From positions 16,856 through 80,855 of the forward strand of contig JABXJT010000016.1 of assembly GCA_013375455.1 (NCBI GenBank): 64,000 nucleotides of DNA. Direction: 5' to 3'. Position 1 is the first letter of the stretch. The number at the start of each line of letters is the position of its first letter. Shown here piece after piece: positions 1 through 9,032 of the stretch. A model generated the notes under the pieces. That model was not told where the DNA came from. It did not search any database and saw nothing but the letters and a program-made list of their open reading frames with translations. The DNA comes from Candidatus Helarchaeota archaeon. Its GTDB lineage: Archaea; Asgardarchaeota; Lokiarchaeia; Helarchaeales; HEL-GB-A. The translations under genes were made by a program, and so were the position numbers.

Positions 1-1
1 G

Positions 2-442
2 TATAACGATTTTTTCTTGGGGGTCTTTTTCTACGTTCCCGCCTTTATTTTGAATGCGGTCTTTTTTGCACAAGCCCGGGGGATAACTAGTGGGAAAGTA
101 GGATTTGGCTTGGGCGTCCCGGGATGGGTATTGTGTCTCATTGGCATAATTTTTGAAATCCGTTTTCCCCATTTCTATACTGATGTAGTAAGCATAATAT
201 TTTACCTAATAATCACGAGTCTAATCATCTTAAGTGGAATTATCTTATTTACAAGAGTCTATAAGGCGGCTGAGTATGCTCCAGCGATTACGGAACCGAT
301 TCGCCAGCCAACAACAACTATACCATCGGTTTCTCCGGCACGTATGCCGCCAGGACCTCCATGTCCAGATTGTAGTCGTGCAACAAGACACATTGCGCAA
401 TATAATAGGTACTATTGTGATCATTGTCAGAAGTATATTTGA
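2..442 (+). CDS. Membrane protein with C-terminal zinc ribbon (5' partial)
   Basis: The reading frame is open to the left edge, so the gene begins outside the window; the TTG at 17 is probably internal. Three hydrophobic segments follow one another, the last (about residues 55-80) ending at a charged tether. A short Pro/Thr-rich linker leads to a C-terminal CPDC...CDHC pair, a typical zinc ribbon that would lie in the cytoplasm. Architecture of this kind (few membrane helices plus zinc ribbon) is common among uncharacterised archaeal proteins. No function can be assigned. The next gene is on the opposite strand and ends 72 bases downstream, so transcription converges here. Confidence 0.6.
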   Translation, partial: YNDFFLGVFFYVPAFILNAVFFAQARGITSGKVGFGLGVPGWVLCLIGIIFEIRFPHFYTDVVSIIFYLIITSLIILSGIILFTRVYKAAEYAPAITEPIRQPTTTIPSVSPARMPPGPPCPDCSRATRHIAQYNRYYCDHCQKYI

Positions 443-513
443 ATTAGAATGAACTTATCTTTTAAGCGTTATTCGGGATGTTCATCCTTCTGAATTACTT
501 CGGTTCTTGTTTA

Positions 514-960
514 TTAGCTCCCCTTTTTCTCTAATAATTTTTGCACTCGGTGCAAATGGCGTGCCACTGTTATGGTTTGGTAAGAAATTTCGTATAACTT
601 TCCCTTCTCAATGATATGATGTGAAATTTCGACTTCGGGTGCGAAATGGCGTTTGATGTCTTGTCCTAGTACGTGTAATTGATAGCAATGCGGGCTGCCA
701 TCGATGGTTAAAATGGTCATCTCTTCAATTTTTGAGTATTTAATGATATTTGCTAATTTGTACCCCACGTGATCCATGTGGAGATCTTCCAAACACGCAT
801 GAATGGGTGTCCGTCCCTCTGAAAATTTCTCGAAGATTTCGGGGTAGCGATCTGGCAAGCACGTGCCATACAAGAGCAATCGTCTTGTCTGTTGAAACCG
901 TTTATCTCCGACATTGCATTCTAATATTGCCGAATTTACTCTATTTTTATCAAAAGCCAT
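514..960 (-). CDS. Hypothetical protein, 148 aa, cysteine-containing
   Basis: A soluble 148-residue protein with a clean ATG start. I do not recognise the family. It has four cysteines spread through the chain (near residues 15, 34, 56 and 94) and several histidines, including two adjacent ones in SHH. The spacing does not match a standard ferredoxin or zinc-ribbon motif, so metal binding is only a possibility. The C-terminal third is amphipathic and basic (ARHLHRVQKLLEKK). It stands alone between a convergent neighbour on the left and the beta-helix protein on the same strand to the right, which starts more than 2 kb upstream of it. Confidence 0.55.
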   Translation of the reverse strand: MAFDKNRVNSAILECNVGDKRFQQTRRLLLYGTCLPDRYPEIFEKFSEGRTPIHACLEDLHMDHVGYKLANIIKYSKIEEMTILTIDGSPHCYQLHVLGQDIKRHFAPEVEISHHIIEKGKLYEISYQTITVARHLHRVQKLLEKKGS

Positions 961-1080
961 AACTTAACCGCCATTCCTTCTTTTCAAAGTTTAGTATCTA
1001 ATTTTTAGATAAAAAGTCGGATATAGACCTAACTATTAATGAAATTTTGAAAATTTATTTTAATAATTTACTCAAAAATC

Positions 1081-3387
1081 TTAGAAAGTAGACTTCTTAT
1101 GCCTATTCTTTCTTAATCCTATTATGCCAATTACAATAATAGAGATTATAGGTATAATGAAAACAAGCAAGAAAGGATCAATTTCTATTCTATCTTTGAT
1201 ATTGTTGTTTTCTATAATATTACCCTCACACGATGAACCTTCATAAATTCCTTGCTTATTGTTAATGAGTGTATTCCACATTATTGTGTTGTAGTTGCTA
1301 GAACTCAAACTAATTCCATAACGCCCATTTTCATTAGCAGTGTTATTAGCAATTAGGTTATTATTTGAAGATCTTAAGGAAATACCGACATAAAAATTGT
1401 TGTTAGCAACGTTGTTAGTAATTGTAGAATCATTTGAGTTAAATAATCCCATTCCATCCCAAGTATTATAATTAACTATATTGTTAATGAGAGTGTTATT
1501 ATTGGAGGAAGATATTATTATACCATACCAACTATTATAAAGAGCAACATTATCGACAATCGTATTATTACTGGAATCTCTTAAATATATTCCATAATAA
1601 TTGTCGCTAACGTGGTTGTATATGAGCGTATTATTGTGAGATTTAATTAAATCGATACCATCTCCCCATTTTTTGTTATTATTAGCATAGTTCATAGTGA
1701 GGTTATTGTGGCATGAAGAATCCAATACAATTCCATCATACTCGTTGTTTGAGGCTGTATTATTAGTGAGATTGTTTCTATCAGAAAAAAATAAATGAAA
1801 TCCATAATGGAAATTGAGATTAACAATATTATTAGCGAATTTATTGTAATTGGAGGTGTATAATGAGATACCGGCATTATTACCATTAATTATACTATTT
1901 AAAAAGGTGTTATTATTAGAATAATCTAACTTAATACCAACCTCCAAGTTGTTGGAAGCCAGTACATTAATTATTGTGTTGTTATTAGAATACAGAAGCC
2001 AAATACCAATATTACCATTTGATACATTTATTCCTGAAATTTCTGATGAGTTGCAATTTGCGAAAATCACTTGTCCTGCGTTCAATGGAACACTTATATT
2101 TTCTTGATTTGCAAAGTAATAAATCTGCCTGCCATTTATTGTATTATTTGGAGCGATTGTTTGAGAAGAAACCTCAAATTTTGATCCTGATAATACCAAC
2201 CCGCATAAATTCATTGTATTGCCAGTGAGTGTGGTATTATTAGAAAGAATTAAAGAAATGCCCTTGTTTTTATTGAAATTAAGAGTATTATTAATAAGCG
2301 AATTGTAATGGGAATAAGATAAATAAATTCCTCCTTGGCTATTATTATAAATAAAGTTATTGACAAGCGTATTATTGTGAGAATAATCTAAATAGATACC
2401 ATAATCTAAATTATTGGAGGAATTAATGTTAATTATTGTGTTATTATTTGAATATAAAAGCCAAATCCCCCTCCTCCCACCTGATACATTTAATCCAGAA
2501 ATCTTCGAGGAATTGCAATTTGCGAAAATCATTTGCCCTGCGTTTAATGGAACACTTATATTTTCTTGATTTGCAAAATAATAGATCTGATTGCTATTTA
2601 TTGTATTATTTGAAGTTATTAGATGAGACGCAACTTCAGACTTCGCACCAGACAGCTCTAATCCACAGGAAATCATTTTATTGTTAATAAGTGAGTTGTT
2701 TCCAGATGAAAGTAAAGATATACCATCAAAGCAATTATCATTAAGGGTATTATTGATAAGTGTGTTATTATTAGAAGAAGAAAAATAAATGCCATACTGA
2801 TTATCATTAACAATATTGCCAATGATTATGTTGTAATTGAATTTATATGAATAAATCCCCCAATAATTGTTGGATATGTTATTATTTTTTAACGTATTAT
2901 TATCGGAATTATAGAGATCAACACCCCAATGATTATCCTTTACGGAACTTGAGAGGATAGTTATATTATTGGAAGAAGTTAAACGGATTCCATAATGACT
3001 ATTTAAGAAAGAATTGTTAGTAAGTTTCCCGTTTGTTACATTGTATAAGTGAATTCCGCTATATGGGGTTGAAGCTGAAGTGCCAGCATTAATACAAGTG
3101 CAGTTTCTCAAAATAAAATATTTGTTAGTATTTGCAATTACGATGCAGTCACTGATTACTCCCCCATCAATTAGTTTATTTTCGATTATATAAGGGTTAT
3201 TTAAGGTACCAATTCCTGAGGATGATATAGCTTCTAGTTCGGTATTTCCATCGATATAAATTATTGGATCATTTTTATTGTTAATATTAATATCTGACTT
3301 AATGTTTGATTGAAATGAATTGAAATCTTGATTTCGTTGATTATAAATCAAAGAAAAACTTAAAATAAGGAAGAAGATAATGTTCAA
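1081..3387 (-). CDS. Secreted NosD-like parallel beta-helix repeat protein, membrane anchored
   Basis: A 768-residue surface protein. The N-terminus is a signal peptide (hydrophobic stretch FFLILSFSLI) and the C-terminus a single membrane helix (about 735-757) followed by a basic stop-transfer tail RKNRHKK. Between them are roughly 25 short repeats built around S-x-N-N-x-T-x-x-x-N, the signature of NosD/pectate-lyase right-handed beta-helix folds. Many Asn-x-Ser/Thr sequons suggest heavy N-glycosylation. Two longer modules (DNA about 2480-2690 and 2010-2220) sharing QIYYFANQENISVPLNAGQ are near copies, showing internal duplication with a period of about 470 bp. Likely a cell-surface carbohydrate-binding or structural protein; no catalytic residues are claimed. 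Confidence 0.85.
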   Translation of the reverse strand: MNIIFFLILSFSLIYNQRNQDFNSFQSNIKSDININNKNDPIIYIDGNTELEAISSSGIGTLNNPYIIENKLIDGGVISDCIVIANTNKYFILRNCTCINAGTSASTPYSGIHLYNVTNGKLTNNSFLNSHYGIRLTSSNNITILSSSVKDNHWGVDLYNSDNNTLKNNNISNNYWGIYSYKFNYNIIIGNIVNDNQYGIYFSSSNNNTLINNTLNDNCFDGISLLSSGNNSLINNKMISCGLELSGAKSEVASHLITSNNTINSNQIYYFANQENISVPLNAGQMIFANCNSSKISGLNVSGGRRGIWLLYSNNNTIININSSNNLDYGIYLDYSHNNTLVNNFIYNNSQGGIYLSYSHYNSLINNTLNFNKNKGISLILSNNTTLTGNTMNLCGLVLSGSKFEVSSQTIAPNNTINGRQIYYFANQENISVPLNAGQVIFANCNSSEISGINVSNGNIGIWLLYSNNNTIINVLASNNLEVGIKLDYSNNNTFLNSIINGNNAGISLYTSNYNKFANNIVNLNFHYGFHLFFSDRNNLTNNTASNNEYDGIVLDSSCHNNLTMNYANNNKKWGDGIDLIKSHNNTLIYNHVSDNYYGIYLRDSSNNTIVDNVALYNSWYGIIISSSNNNTLINNIVNYNTWDGMGLFNSNDSTITNNVANNNFYVGISLRSSNNNLIANNTANENGRYGISLSSSNYNTIMWNTLINNKQGIYEGSSCEGNIIENNNIKDRIEIDPFLLVFIIPIISIIVIGIIGLRKNRHKKSTF

Positions 3388-3510
3388 ACCCCCGAATTTT
3401 TTTCTCTTAAGTAAGATGCAAGTTCCTCCATTCTATTTAATAAAATAAATTAATTTTCCACAAAAGTAATAAATTATTATTATTTTTTAAACTTATTGAC
3501 GCCTAATACT

Positions 3511-3542
3511 CTTTATAAAATTTCTTGATTGGTTTTTATAAG
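3511..3542. promoter_or_regulatory. Divergent promoter region with two TATA-like boxes
   Basis: Between the leftward beta-helix gene and the rightward thiD gene are two archaeal-type TATA elements, CTTTATAAAA (3511-3520) and TTTTTATAAG (3533-3542). The second is well placed to start a transcript near 3565, giving thiD a leader of about 60 nt if the ATG at 3624 is used. The rest of the gap (3388-3623) is A+T-rich with no other recognisable element and no riboswitch fold that I could see. Confidence 0.4.
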
Positions 3543-3623
3543 AGTAAATCGTCAATTTGAGGCAGAAATCAAATAAATTTTAGAGTATTGAAGATTTACT
3601 TTATGATTTGGGTGCTTGAAGAA

Positions 3624-4415
3624 ATGAAAATTGAGAAAGTGGCACTCACGATTGCAGGATCAGATAGTAGTGCCGGTGCCGGAATTCAAGCAGACCTCAA
3701 AACATTTGCAGCCCATAAAGTATTTGGCGTATCAGTGATAACAGCCATCACTGCTCAAAACACGATGAAAGTTTCAAAGATCTTTAAAGTCCCGATTGAT
3801 ATAATTGAGGCACAGTTGGATGCTATATTAGAAGATGTCACAATTAATGCCATCAAAACGGGGATGTTGGTTTCAACAGAGAACATCGAACTGGTTGCGA
3901 GTAAATTGAAGCCTTTAAAAGCCCCATTAGTAGTAGATCCCATAATCAAAGCGGGTACAGGGCGGGAATTGATAGAAGACTCTGCAATCGATAAATTGAA
4001 AACACTTCTATTGCCCCTTGCTACAATAATTACGCCGAACATTCATGAGGCGGAGATATTATCAGGAATACAAATCAACTCTGAAGCGGATGCAATGAAA
4101 GCAGGTGAAGAATTGATTCAGATGGGCGCAAACGCAGTCCTCATCAAGGGAAGGCATTTTAAATCAAAAAAAGTCGTCGATCTTCTATTCATGAAGGATG
4201 GTACGCATTTAACAATGGATAAAAAAAGGAATAAAGAGGACCGTCACGGTTCGGGTTGCGTTCTCTCAGCATCGATTACTTCGTATTTAGCATTAGATTG
4301 GAGTCTAAACGAAGCAGTTGCTAATGCGGAAGAATACATGAATAAGATATATCCTGGCTTGTTGAAAATTGGGCATGGAACTCCGCCCATCAATCCATTT
4401 CACGAACTATTTTAG
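3624..4415 (+). CDS. thiD: Phosphomethylpyrimidine kinase (HMP/HMP-P kinase)
   Basis: Member of the ribokinase-like ThiD family, which phosphorylates hydroxymethylpyrimidine and its monophosphate in thiamine pyrophosphate synthesis. The start of the domain shows the diagnostic AGSDSSAGAGIQADLKTF. The mid-protein TITPNIHEAEIL-type segment (IITPNIHEAEILSG) and the C-terminal anion-hole motif HGSGCVLSASI, which includes the catalytic Cys, are present. At 263 residues it has the single-domain length; the C-terminal ThiN domain common in archaea is absent. I chose the ATG at 3624, which gives the standard N-terminus; an in-frame TTG at 3588 would add 12 residues. No other thiamine gene is adjacent. 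Confidence 0.93.
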   Translation: MKIEKVALTIAGSDSSAGAGIQADLKTFAAHKVFGVSVITAITAQNTMKVSKIFKVPIDIIEAQLDAILEDVTINAIKTGMLVSTENIELVASKLKPLKAPLVVDPIIKAGTGRELIEDSAIDKLKTLLLPLATIITPNIHEAEILSGIQINSEADAMKAGEELIQMGANAVLIKGRHFKSKKVVDLLFMKDGTHLTMDKKRNKEDRHGSGCVLSASITSYLALDWSLNEAVANAEEYMNKIYPGLLKIGHGTPPINPFHELF

Positions 4416-4474
4416 ATTTACAAGTGAAAACTCGAATAATGTATTTTGCATGATTAAAAAAAGAGCTATTCTAA

Positions 4475-4783
4475 CTAGAGACCCTGGACACGACCAATGG
4501 CGGTTTGTATTTCGCCTTCGTTCTTGGCGATGGGTAAATTATCCACGTAATTTGGGAGGCCTCTTAGCAATTCTTCAATGAGCAGCATCAATGCTTTTCC
4601 AGCTGGGATGTCTTTTTGTTCTACGCCACCATCTGGAAAAGTTATGGAGGCTTCTTTCCATGAACTCCCCTCAGCATCATTGGCGACAAGACAATATATG
4701 TAATCCTTCGTGTTAACTACGACTGACGCCACGCCCGGTTTCATAGCACTTTCTAAAATTCCGATCATATCTTCTTTACTCAT
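4475..4783 (-). CDS. Hypothetical protein, 102 aa
   Basis: A small soluble protein starting at an ATG. It contains no cysteine cluster or nucleotide-binding motif: the visible features are an N-terminal helix (MSKEDMIGILESAM), a beta-rich middle with a single Cys, and a C-terminal amphipathic helix rich in Leu and Glu. I do not recognise the family. It lies directly downstream of the DUF2148 ferredoxin-domain gene on the same strand (gap about 65 nt) and may be co-transcribed with it. The convergent thiD gene ends 59 bases from its stop. Confidence 0.55.
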   Translation of the reverse strand: MSKEDMIGILESAMKPGVASVVVNTKDYIYCLVANDAEGSSWKEASITFPDGGVEQKDIPAGKALMLLIEELLRGLPNYVDNLPIAKNEGEIQTAIGRVQGL

Positions 4784-4848
4784 TTTCCAAGCCTCTATTA
4801 TCTCAATTATATTAAAAATTAGAATCCGTTTGATTATTTAATTATTTT

Positions 4849-5403
4849 TTACCTATCAAAATATATGTTTTTCCCAAAAGCAGATAATGGTATCGTTATA
4901 ATCAAATCGACATCTTCCAAGAACCCTAATTCTTTAGCAGCTCTACCGGGGCGGTACATTATTCGGCAATCAACGTTATGAATTGACGCCGTTTTCACTG
5001 CGGACCCCAGCGCTATACCTAAATCCAGGTGTTTAAACGTGCAACAGGGTTTGGGATCTTGGGATTTTTTCCGAACTTCAACAAGTTCCTCACAGGTATT
5101 GAAACCACATAATCCACAATTCGCTAGATCGATGGGAATTCCTTGAACCCCTATCAGAATGAGAGCCGCGGAATCATCAATGTTTTTGGCATCCCGGTAC
5201 CAAGTATCGCCTTTCTGTGATGCATAAGAACGCATTTTTTCCGCAATCTCGGCTTTTTCTTTACCTGTTACGATTGCGGTACTGATGCTATCGAGACCTT
5301 TCGATTTAGGGGCGGTCCGTGTAGAAACTAACATCATCTTCGCTAATTCAACGATTGCTTCTTGTTCAGAATTTGATCCGTTCATTATTGGCATTTTCAA
5401 CAA
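4849..5403 (-). CDS. DUF2148 ferredoxin-domain protein
   Basis: The protein matches the archaeal/anaerobe DUF2148 family, which carries a 4Fe-4S site: CGLCGFNTCEE near residues 97-107, followed by a further Cys pair in KPCCTF. The N-terminal half has the conserved ARTAPKSKG-like segment (here TRTAPKSKGLDSI). The family is widespread in anaerobes but its biochemical role is unknown; a redox or electron-transfer accessory function is the usual guess. It heads a small leftward run with the 102-aa gene downstream and a cupin gene upstream, all likely redox-related by context. Start ATG chosen; an internal Met at position 4 is an alternative. Confidence 0.85.
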   Translation of the reverse strand: MLKMPIMNGSNSEQEAIVELAKMMLVSTRTAPKSKGLDSISTAIVTGKEKAEIAEKMRSYASQKGDTWYRDAKNIDDSAALILIGVQGIPIDLANCGLCGFNTCEELVEVRKKSQDPKPCCTFKHLDLGIALGSAVKTASIHNVDCRIMYRPGRAAKELGFLEDVDLIITIPLSAFGKNIYFDR

Positions 5404-5455
5404 CTCATTTGGGTGCTGTGGAATAAATAATTATAATCACATTTTAGAATAAAAA

Positions 5456-5902
5456 TTATTTTGGGGGTAGACAAACATATTCCCCATTTGTAACGACTGC
5501 CATTACGCCTCCGCATGTACCTGGCTTCATTTTAATTGGTTTTATGCTGTGCGTGATCCCTGCGGGAATGAACACGGCCCCAGGACTCGCTACTTCATAA
5601 GTTTCCATTTCGTCATTGTCTCCTAATGTTACTTCAACAACCACCGAGCCTTGGTCTCCTATGATGAAGTAGCATTCATTAGACCCCTCTGGATGGCGAT
5701 GACGGTCAGCCCATGAAATTGTAGGGTTTTTAGCGAGATCTTCATTCGGATGAAGGAAGAAGTAATAAGCCCACATTTTTGAACCTGGAACCCGTTTATT
5801 ACTCATTAGAATGGGATAAAAAAATTTATCTGGTTTATGATAAGGAAGCGATCGTACCGTTTTCACTCCCGAAACAACATGTTTCTCATACTTTTTACTC
5901 AT
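5456..5902 (-). CDS. Cupin-domain protein
   Basis: A 148-residue single-domain cupin. The first conserved motif is visible as HRHPEGSNECYFIIGDQG (His, His and Glu as metal ligands) and the second as PAGITHSIKP (third His). Such proteins bind a divalent metal and act as dioxygenases, isomerases or ligand sensors; the substrate cannot be told from sequence. The gene is on the same strand as, and about 50 nt upstream of, the DUF2148 gene, and divergent from the thioredoxin gene. Between the two divergent starts is a short A+T-rich promoter region. Confidence 0.8.
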   Translation of the reverse strand: MSKKYEKHVVSGVKTVRSLPYHKPDKFFYPILMSNKRVPGSKMWAYYFFLHPNEDLAKNPTISWADRHRHPEGSNECYFIIGDQGSVVVEVTLGDNDEMETYEVASPGAVFIPAGITHSIKPIKMKPGTCGGVMAVVTNGEYVCLPPK

Positions 5903-5998
5903 TTTAAACGCACCATCAATTCTTACGTTAGCTCTAAGATTTCATAAACCTATAATTGTTGCCATTAATTTTTTAATTTTTAAAAGTTATTTTATGAT

Positions 5999-6436
5999 AT
6001 GAGTAAGGGTGAGCAAGAAGTCGATGAAGAACTGGAAAGAATACGTAAAAAGAAATTACAACAGTTAAAGTATGAAGTAACCCACCCTAAAGAGGATAAA
6101 CCGAAGTTTGACACGGGGGGAAAGGTCTATTGGTTGAGCGTTCTCAATTTTTGGGAATTGGTGCGGAAATACACAAAAGTCGTGATTGAATGTTACGCGG
6201 ACTGGTGTCGTCCGTGTAAAGCACTCGAGCCCATTCTAATGAAATTAGCGAGCATGCATCGTGAAATTCTTTTTGCAAAATTAGACATCGATAAATCTGC
6301 GGTAATAGCCGATCAATTTCAAGTTCAAGGGGTCCCCACCATTTTATTCTTTAGGAATGGAAGTCTTGTTGATAGGCAATCTGGAGCCATTCCAATTAAA
6401 ACCATCGAAGCCCATATACGAAAATTTTTAGGATAA
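5999..6436 (+). CDS. Thioredoxin
   Basis: A thioredoxin-fold disulfide reductase with active site WCRPC (Cys70 and Cys73) and the cis-proline loop GVPTILFF near residue 113. Compared with a classical thioredoxin of about 105 residues it carries an N-terminal extension of about 40 residues that is highly charged (DEELERIRKKKLQQLK) and probably helical. The protein would be cytoplasmic and reduce target disulfides. Immediately after the stop codon is a second, partial copy of its own C-terminal codons (see 6442-6486). The polyferredoxin gene follows 143 bases later on the same strand. Confidence 0.9.
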   Translation: MSKGEQEVDEELERIRKKKLQQLKYEVTHPKEDKPKFDTGGKVYWLSVLNFWELVRKYTKVVIECYADWCRPCKALEPILMKLASMHREILFAKLDIDKSAVIADQFQVQGVPTILFFRNGSLVDRQSGAIPIKTIEAHIRKFLG

Positions 6437-6441
6437 CCCTC

Positions 6442-6486
6442 TCAATTAGGGAGATTGAGGCACACATTCGGAGATTTTTAAGTTAG
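6442..6486 (+). pseudogene. Duplicated thioredoxin C-terminal tail (remnant)
   Basis: Directly after the thioredoxin stop, in a different frame, the DNA encodes SIREIEAHIRRFLS followed by a stop. This closely matches the true C-terminus of the upstream gene, IKTIEAHIRKFLG. The synonymous and conservative differences indicate an old copy, not a simple repeat. It probably marks a past recombination between two thioredoxin paralogues that left an orphaned 3' end. Confidence 0.5.
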
Positions 6487-6579
6487 CGAAACAGTTATTT
6501 GATAAAGCACTATTGGCTAGTTTAATTTAGGAGAATATTTTTCTGAATGGCTTCAGGACACTGTATTAAGGTATGAGAG

Positions 6580-7914
6580 ATGACGGAGAGCGAAATAGAA
6601 ACTACGATGGATGTTCTTGATAATCAAGATATCATTCTAAAGTGGAAGAGTCCGAAGCTTGAGAAAGAATTGATTTATCTCACGAGTAAATGTACCGGCT
6701 GCGGGATTTGTCCCGCCATATGCCCCACCAAAGCAATTGAGTTAATGTCTGTCCATGAAATTGCCACTAAACTAGAATCCAGAGATGATACTCCAACAGC
6801 CCCCTACGTCGTATTTGATTTGGAAAAATGCGTGTTTTGTGGATTATGTGCAATTCTTTGTCCAGTGAAAGCAATAGAATACAAATTTAATGAGTTATCC
6901 ATCAAAAAAATGCCCGAATACCCAAAATTAGATTTTAACATAGAATTAGATGATGAGACCTGCATTCCCTGTCGGTATTGCGAATTAATATGTCCAGTAG
7001 ATGCAATTAAAGCTGAGATGCAACTTGAACGAAAAGATGATGTTGTTACTTATCCCGGAAAGAAACGCGGTGAAATTCCCAAAGACCTTTCGGGATCAAT
7101 AAAAATTGATGAAAAGAAATGTGTCTATTGCATGCTTTGTATGGATTTCTGTGATGCTGTTGAAATTGATGAGGCGGATCCCGATCCGAATCGTCCTTAT
7201 CCAGGTAAAAATTTACGAATAAATGAGAGCAAATGCGATTATTGCGAATTATGTGCAGAACTTTGCCCCACAGAGGTCTTTAAAATCACTTGTGATTCAG
7301 ATGTAAAACGAACTGTTAAAGCCCCAAAAATCGAAGGAAAGGCAATAATTGATGAGGAAAAATGCATTGCGTGTGGTTGGTGCGTTCTTTGTCCGGTCGA
7401 AGCCATAAAATTAGACAAATTTTTCGAGGGAGAAATAACACTACAAAATTTGGATAAATGTGATCCCAGCGGATGCAAGGCATGTATCAAAATTTGCCCG
7501 TCTAACGCGTGGTACCTTCCAAAAGATCCTAAAGAAAAAATTGCGGTTAATCAAGATTTGTGCATTTACTGTGGCAGTTGCGAATTATCGTGTCCCTATG
7601 AGTGCATTAAGGTTGAGCGGAAAAAAATTAGTTACGTAGGGGGAGATCTCACTCAGCCGTGGATGAAGACTTGGAAAGATGCGTTCCTATCACTCATAGG
7701 CCGAGAAATCCCTGAGAAAAAAGTTAAGTTAATACCACTAAAAATTGAAGAAATCGAAAAATTTGTTAAAGAAATACGAGAAGTTCCCATTGTCCCAGAG
7801 AAAACTAAGAAAGATTATTTGAACAAATTGACAAAGATTCGAGAACTTCTGAGTAAAGTAAAGACAAGATATTGGCTAGAAGGAAGAATTAAAAAGAAAC
7901 CTCGTTCTGATTAA
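6580..7914 (+). CDS. Polyferredoxin with eight 4Fe-4S motifs
   Basis: A 444-residue electron-transfer protein. Eight cysteine clusters can be counted: CTGCGICPAICP, CVFCGLCAILCP, CIPCRYCELICP, CVYCMLCMDFCD, CDYCELCAELCP, CIACGWCVLCP (shortened spacing), CDPSGCKACIKICP (one insertion) and CIYCGSCELSCP. The array resembles FwdF/MvhB-like polyferredoxins of methanogens, which wire formylmethanofuran dehydrogenase or hydrogenases; the partner here is not adjacent. The last 100 residues have no cysteine and are Lys/Glu-rich, probably a partner-binding tail. The start ATG at 6580 is preceded by AGAG. Its 3' end overlaps the convergent AmrS gene by four bases. Confidence 0.88.
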   Translation: MTESEIETTMDVLDNQDIILKWKSPKLEKELIYLTSKCTGCGICPAICPTKAIELMSVHEIATKLESRDDTPTAPYVVFDLEKCVFCGLCAILCPVKAIEYKFNELSIKKMPEYPKLDFNIELDDETCIPCRYCELICPVDAIKAEMQLERKDDVVTYPGKKRGEIPKDLSGSIKIDEKKCVYCMLCMDFCDAVEIDEADPDPNRPYPGKNLRINESKCDYCELCAELCPTEVFKITCDSDVKRTVKAPKIEGKAIIDEEKCIACGWCVLCPVEAIKLDKFFEGEITLQNLDKCDPSGCKACIKICPSNAWYLPKDPKEKIAVNQDLCIYCGSCELSCPYECIKVERKKISYVGGDLTQPWMKTWKDAFLSLIGREIPEKKVKLIPLKIEEIEKFVKEIREVPIVPEKTKKDYLNKLTKIRELLSKVKTRYWLEGRIKKKPRSD

Positions 7915-8969
7915 TTGGACTGGTTTTTTAGAGAAGTTACAATGGGAATGGATTCGCCGCATTGAGGGCAGGAATTTCCATCTTTTAAATTATTTTTTTC
8001 GGTTCCAAAGATGGTTCGCTCAATTAATAAGGTTTCACAATTCGGACAAAAGGTATTTTCGAGTTCATGGCCGTGTATGTTTCCAATATAGACATAGTTA
8101 AGCCCTTCCTCCCGACCAATTTTATAAGCTTTCTTTAAAGTTTTAACAGGCGTGCGATAATTTGCCAAACCTGTATCAATTGCCTTATAATCAGGATGAT
8201 ACTGATTACAATGCCAGGGAATATTCTCTCCAAGGAGTGTCTTGATTTTTTTTGCAATGCTTCTTAGGACATCCTCAGAATCGTTCTCATTTGGGATTAC
8301 TAAAGTAACAATTTCAACATGAGCACCCCTTTCTTTAGCAATTTGAAGGTTTCGCCAGACGACATCGGAATTCGCCGTGCAACGTTTTTTATAAAATGAT
8401 TGATCACCTTTAACATTAACACAGAAAGCATCACACCCGTTATTGATGAGAAGGTTGAGCGCTTCTTCGGTCATGAATAGATTCGTAACATAAGTTTGAT
8501 AATAATCTAGGGGGCGAGTTAATTTCATTACATCGATGGCATATTCAATTAGGAGCGTTGGCTCATTGAGACTGAAACTGGTACCCTGTGACTTAAATTT
8601 TTTAGCCAACTCGAGAAATCGATCAGGGGAAAGATATCTACTGGAGTGATCAATGGGAGGTGTCTTACTTATCTCCCAGTTCTGGCAAAAGGGGCAGGTG
8701 AAATTACAACCCCATGTACCCACGGTTAGTGCTTTAGTCCCAGGAAAAAAATGATAGAGGGGCTTCTTTTCTATGGGGTTATTCGATATTGAACTAATAT
8801 TTCCATAGGTTAGAGCATGTAATTTTCCGTTTAAATTTATTCTGGTCTTGCAAAATCCAACCTTTCCTTTTGAAATTTTGCAGCGACGCTCACACGTAGC
8901 GCAACGCACGGTATCAGGATCAATGTTTTCAAATAATAGTGATTCTTTCACAAAGGGGCTTTCATGCAC
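7911..8969 (-). CDS. amrS: AmmeMemoRadiSam-type radical SAM enzyme (AmrS)
   Basis: The protein shows the radical SAM motif in GCNFTCPFCQNWEIS (Cys-x3-Cys-x2-Cys), preceded by an N-terminal cysteine set (CATCERRC...GFC) and followed by a C-terminal zinc-binding pair (CPNC...CPQC). This arrangement, with the PLYHFFPGT segment, is that of AmrS, the radical SAM member of the AMMECR1-Memo-radical SAM system. The reaction is unknown in the literature as I recall it. The AMMECR1 and Memo partners are not in this window. The start codon chosen is the ATG at the end of the open frame. Length, 352 residues, is normal for the family. Confidence 0.85.
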   Translation of the reverse strand: MHESPFVKESLLFENIDPDTVRCATCERRCKISKGKVGFCKTRINLNGKLHALTYGNISSISNNPIEKKPLYHFFPGTKALTVGTWGCNFTCPFCQNWEISKTPPIDHSSRYLSPDRFLELAKKFKSQGTSFSLNEPTLLIEYAIDVMKLTRPLDYYQTYVTNLFMTEEALNLLINNGCDAFCVNVKGDQSFYKKRCTANSDVVWRNLQIAKERGAHVEIVTLVIPNENDSEDVLRSIAKKIKTLLGENIPWHCNQYHPDYKAIDTGLANYRTPVKTLKKAYKIGREEGLNYVYIGNIHGHELENTFCPNCETLLIERTIFGTEKNNLKDGNSCPQCGESIPIVTSLKNQSN

Positions 8970-9032
8970 TTTTTTTCGCCGAAAAACAATAATCTAACAG
9001 CTAAACTATGATGATTGTACTAAAAAAGAGAT

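Noticed and set aside
1081..3387. CRISPR-like array suggested by the regular short repeats
   Set aside because: The repeats are imperfect, of varying spacing, and read as an uninterrupted coding frame of beta-helix repeats with signal peptide and membrane anchor.
3388..3623. TPP riboswitch upstream of thiD
   Set aside because: No conserved TPP-riboswitch core (such as the CUGAGA-containing helix) could be found; the gap looks like a plain divergent promoter.
7239..7490. Leftward frame inside the polyferredoxin gene
   Set aside because: It is the antisense reading of conserved cysteine-motif codons (His/Gln-rich artefact) and has no independent support.
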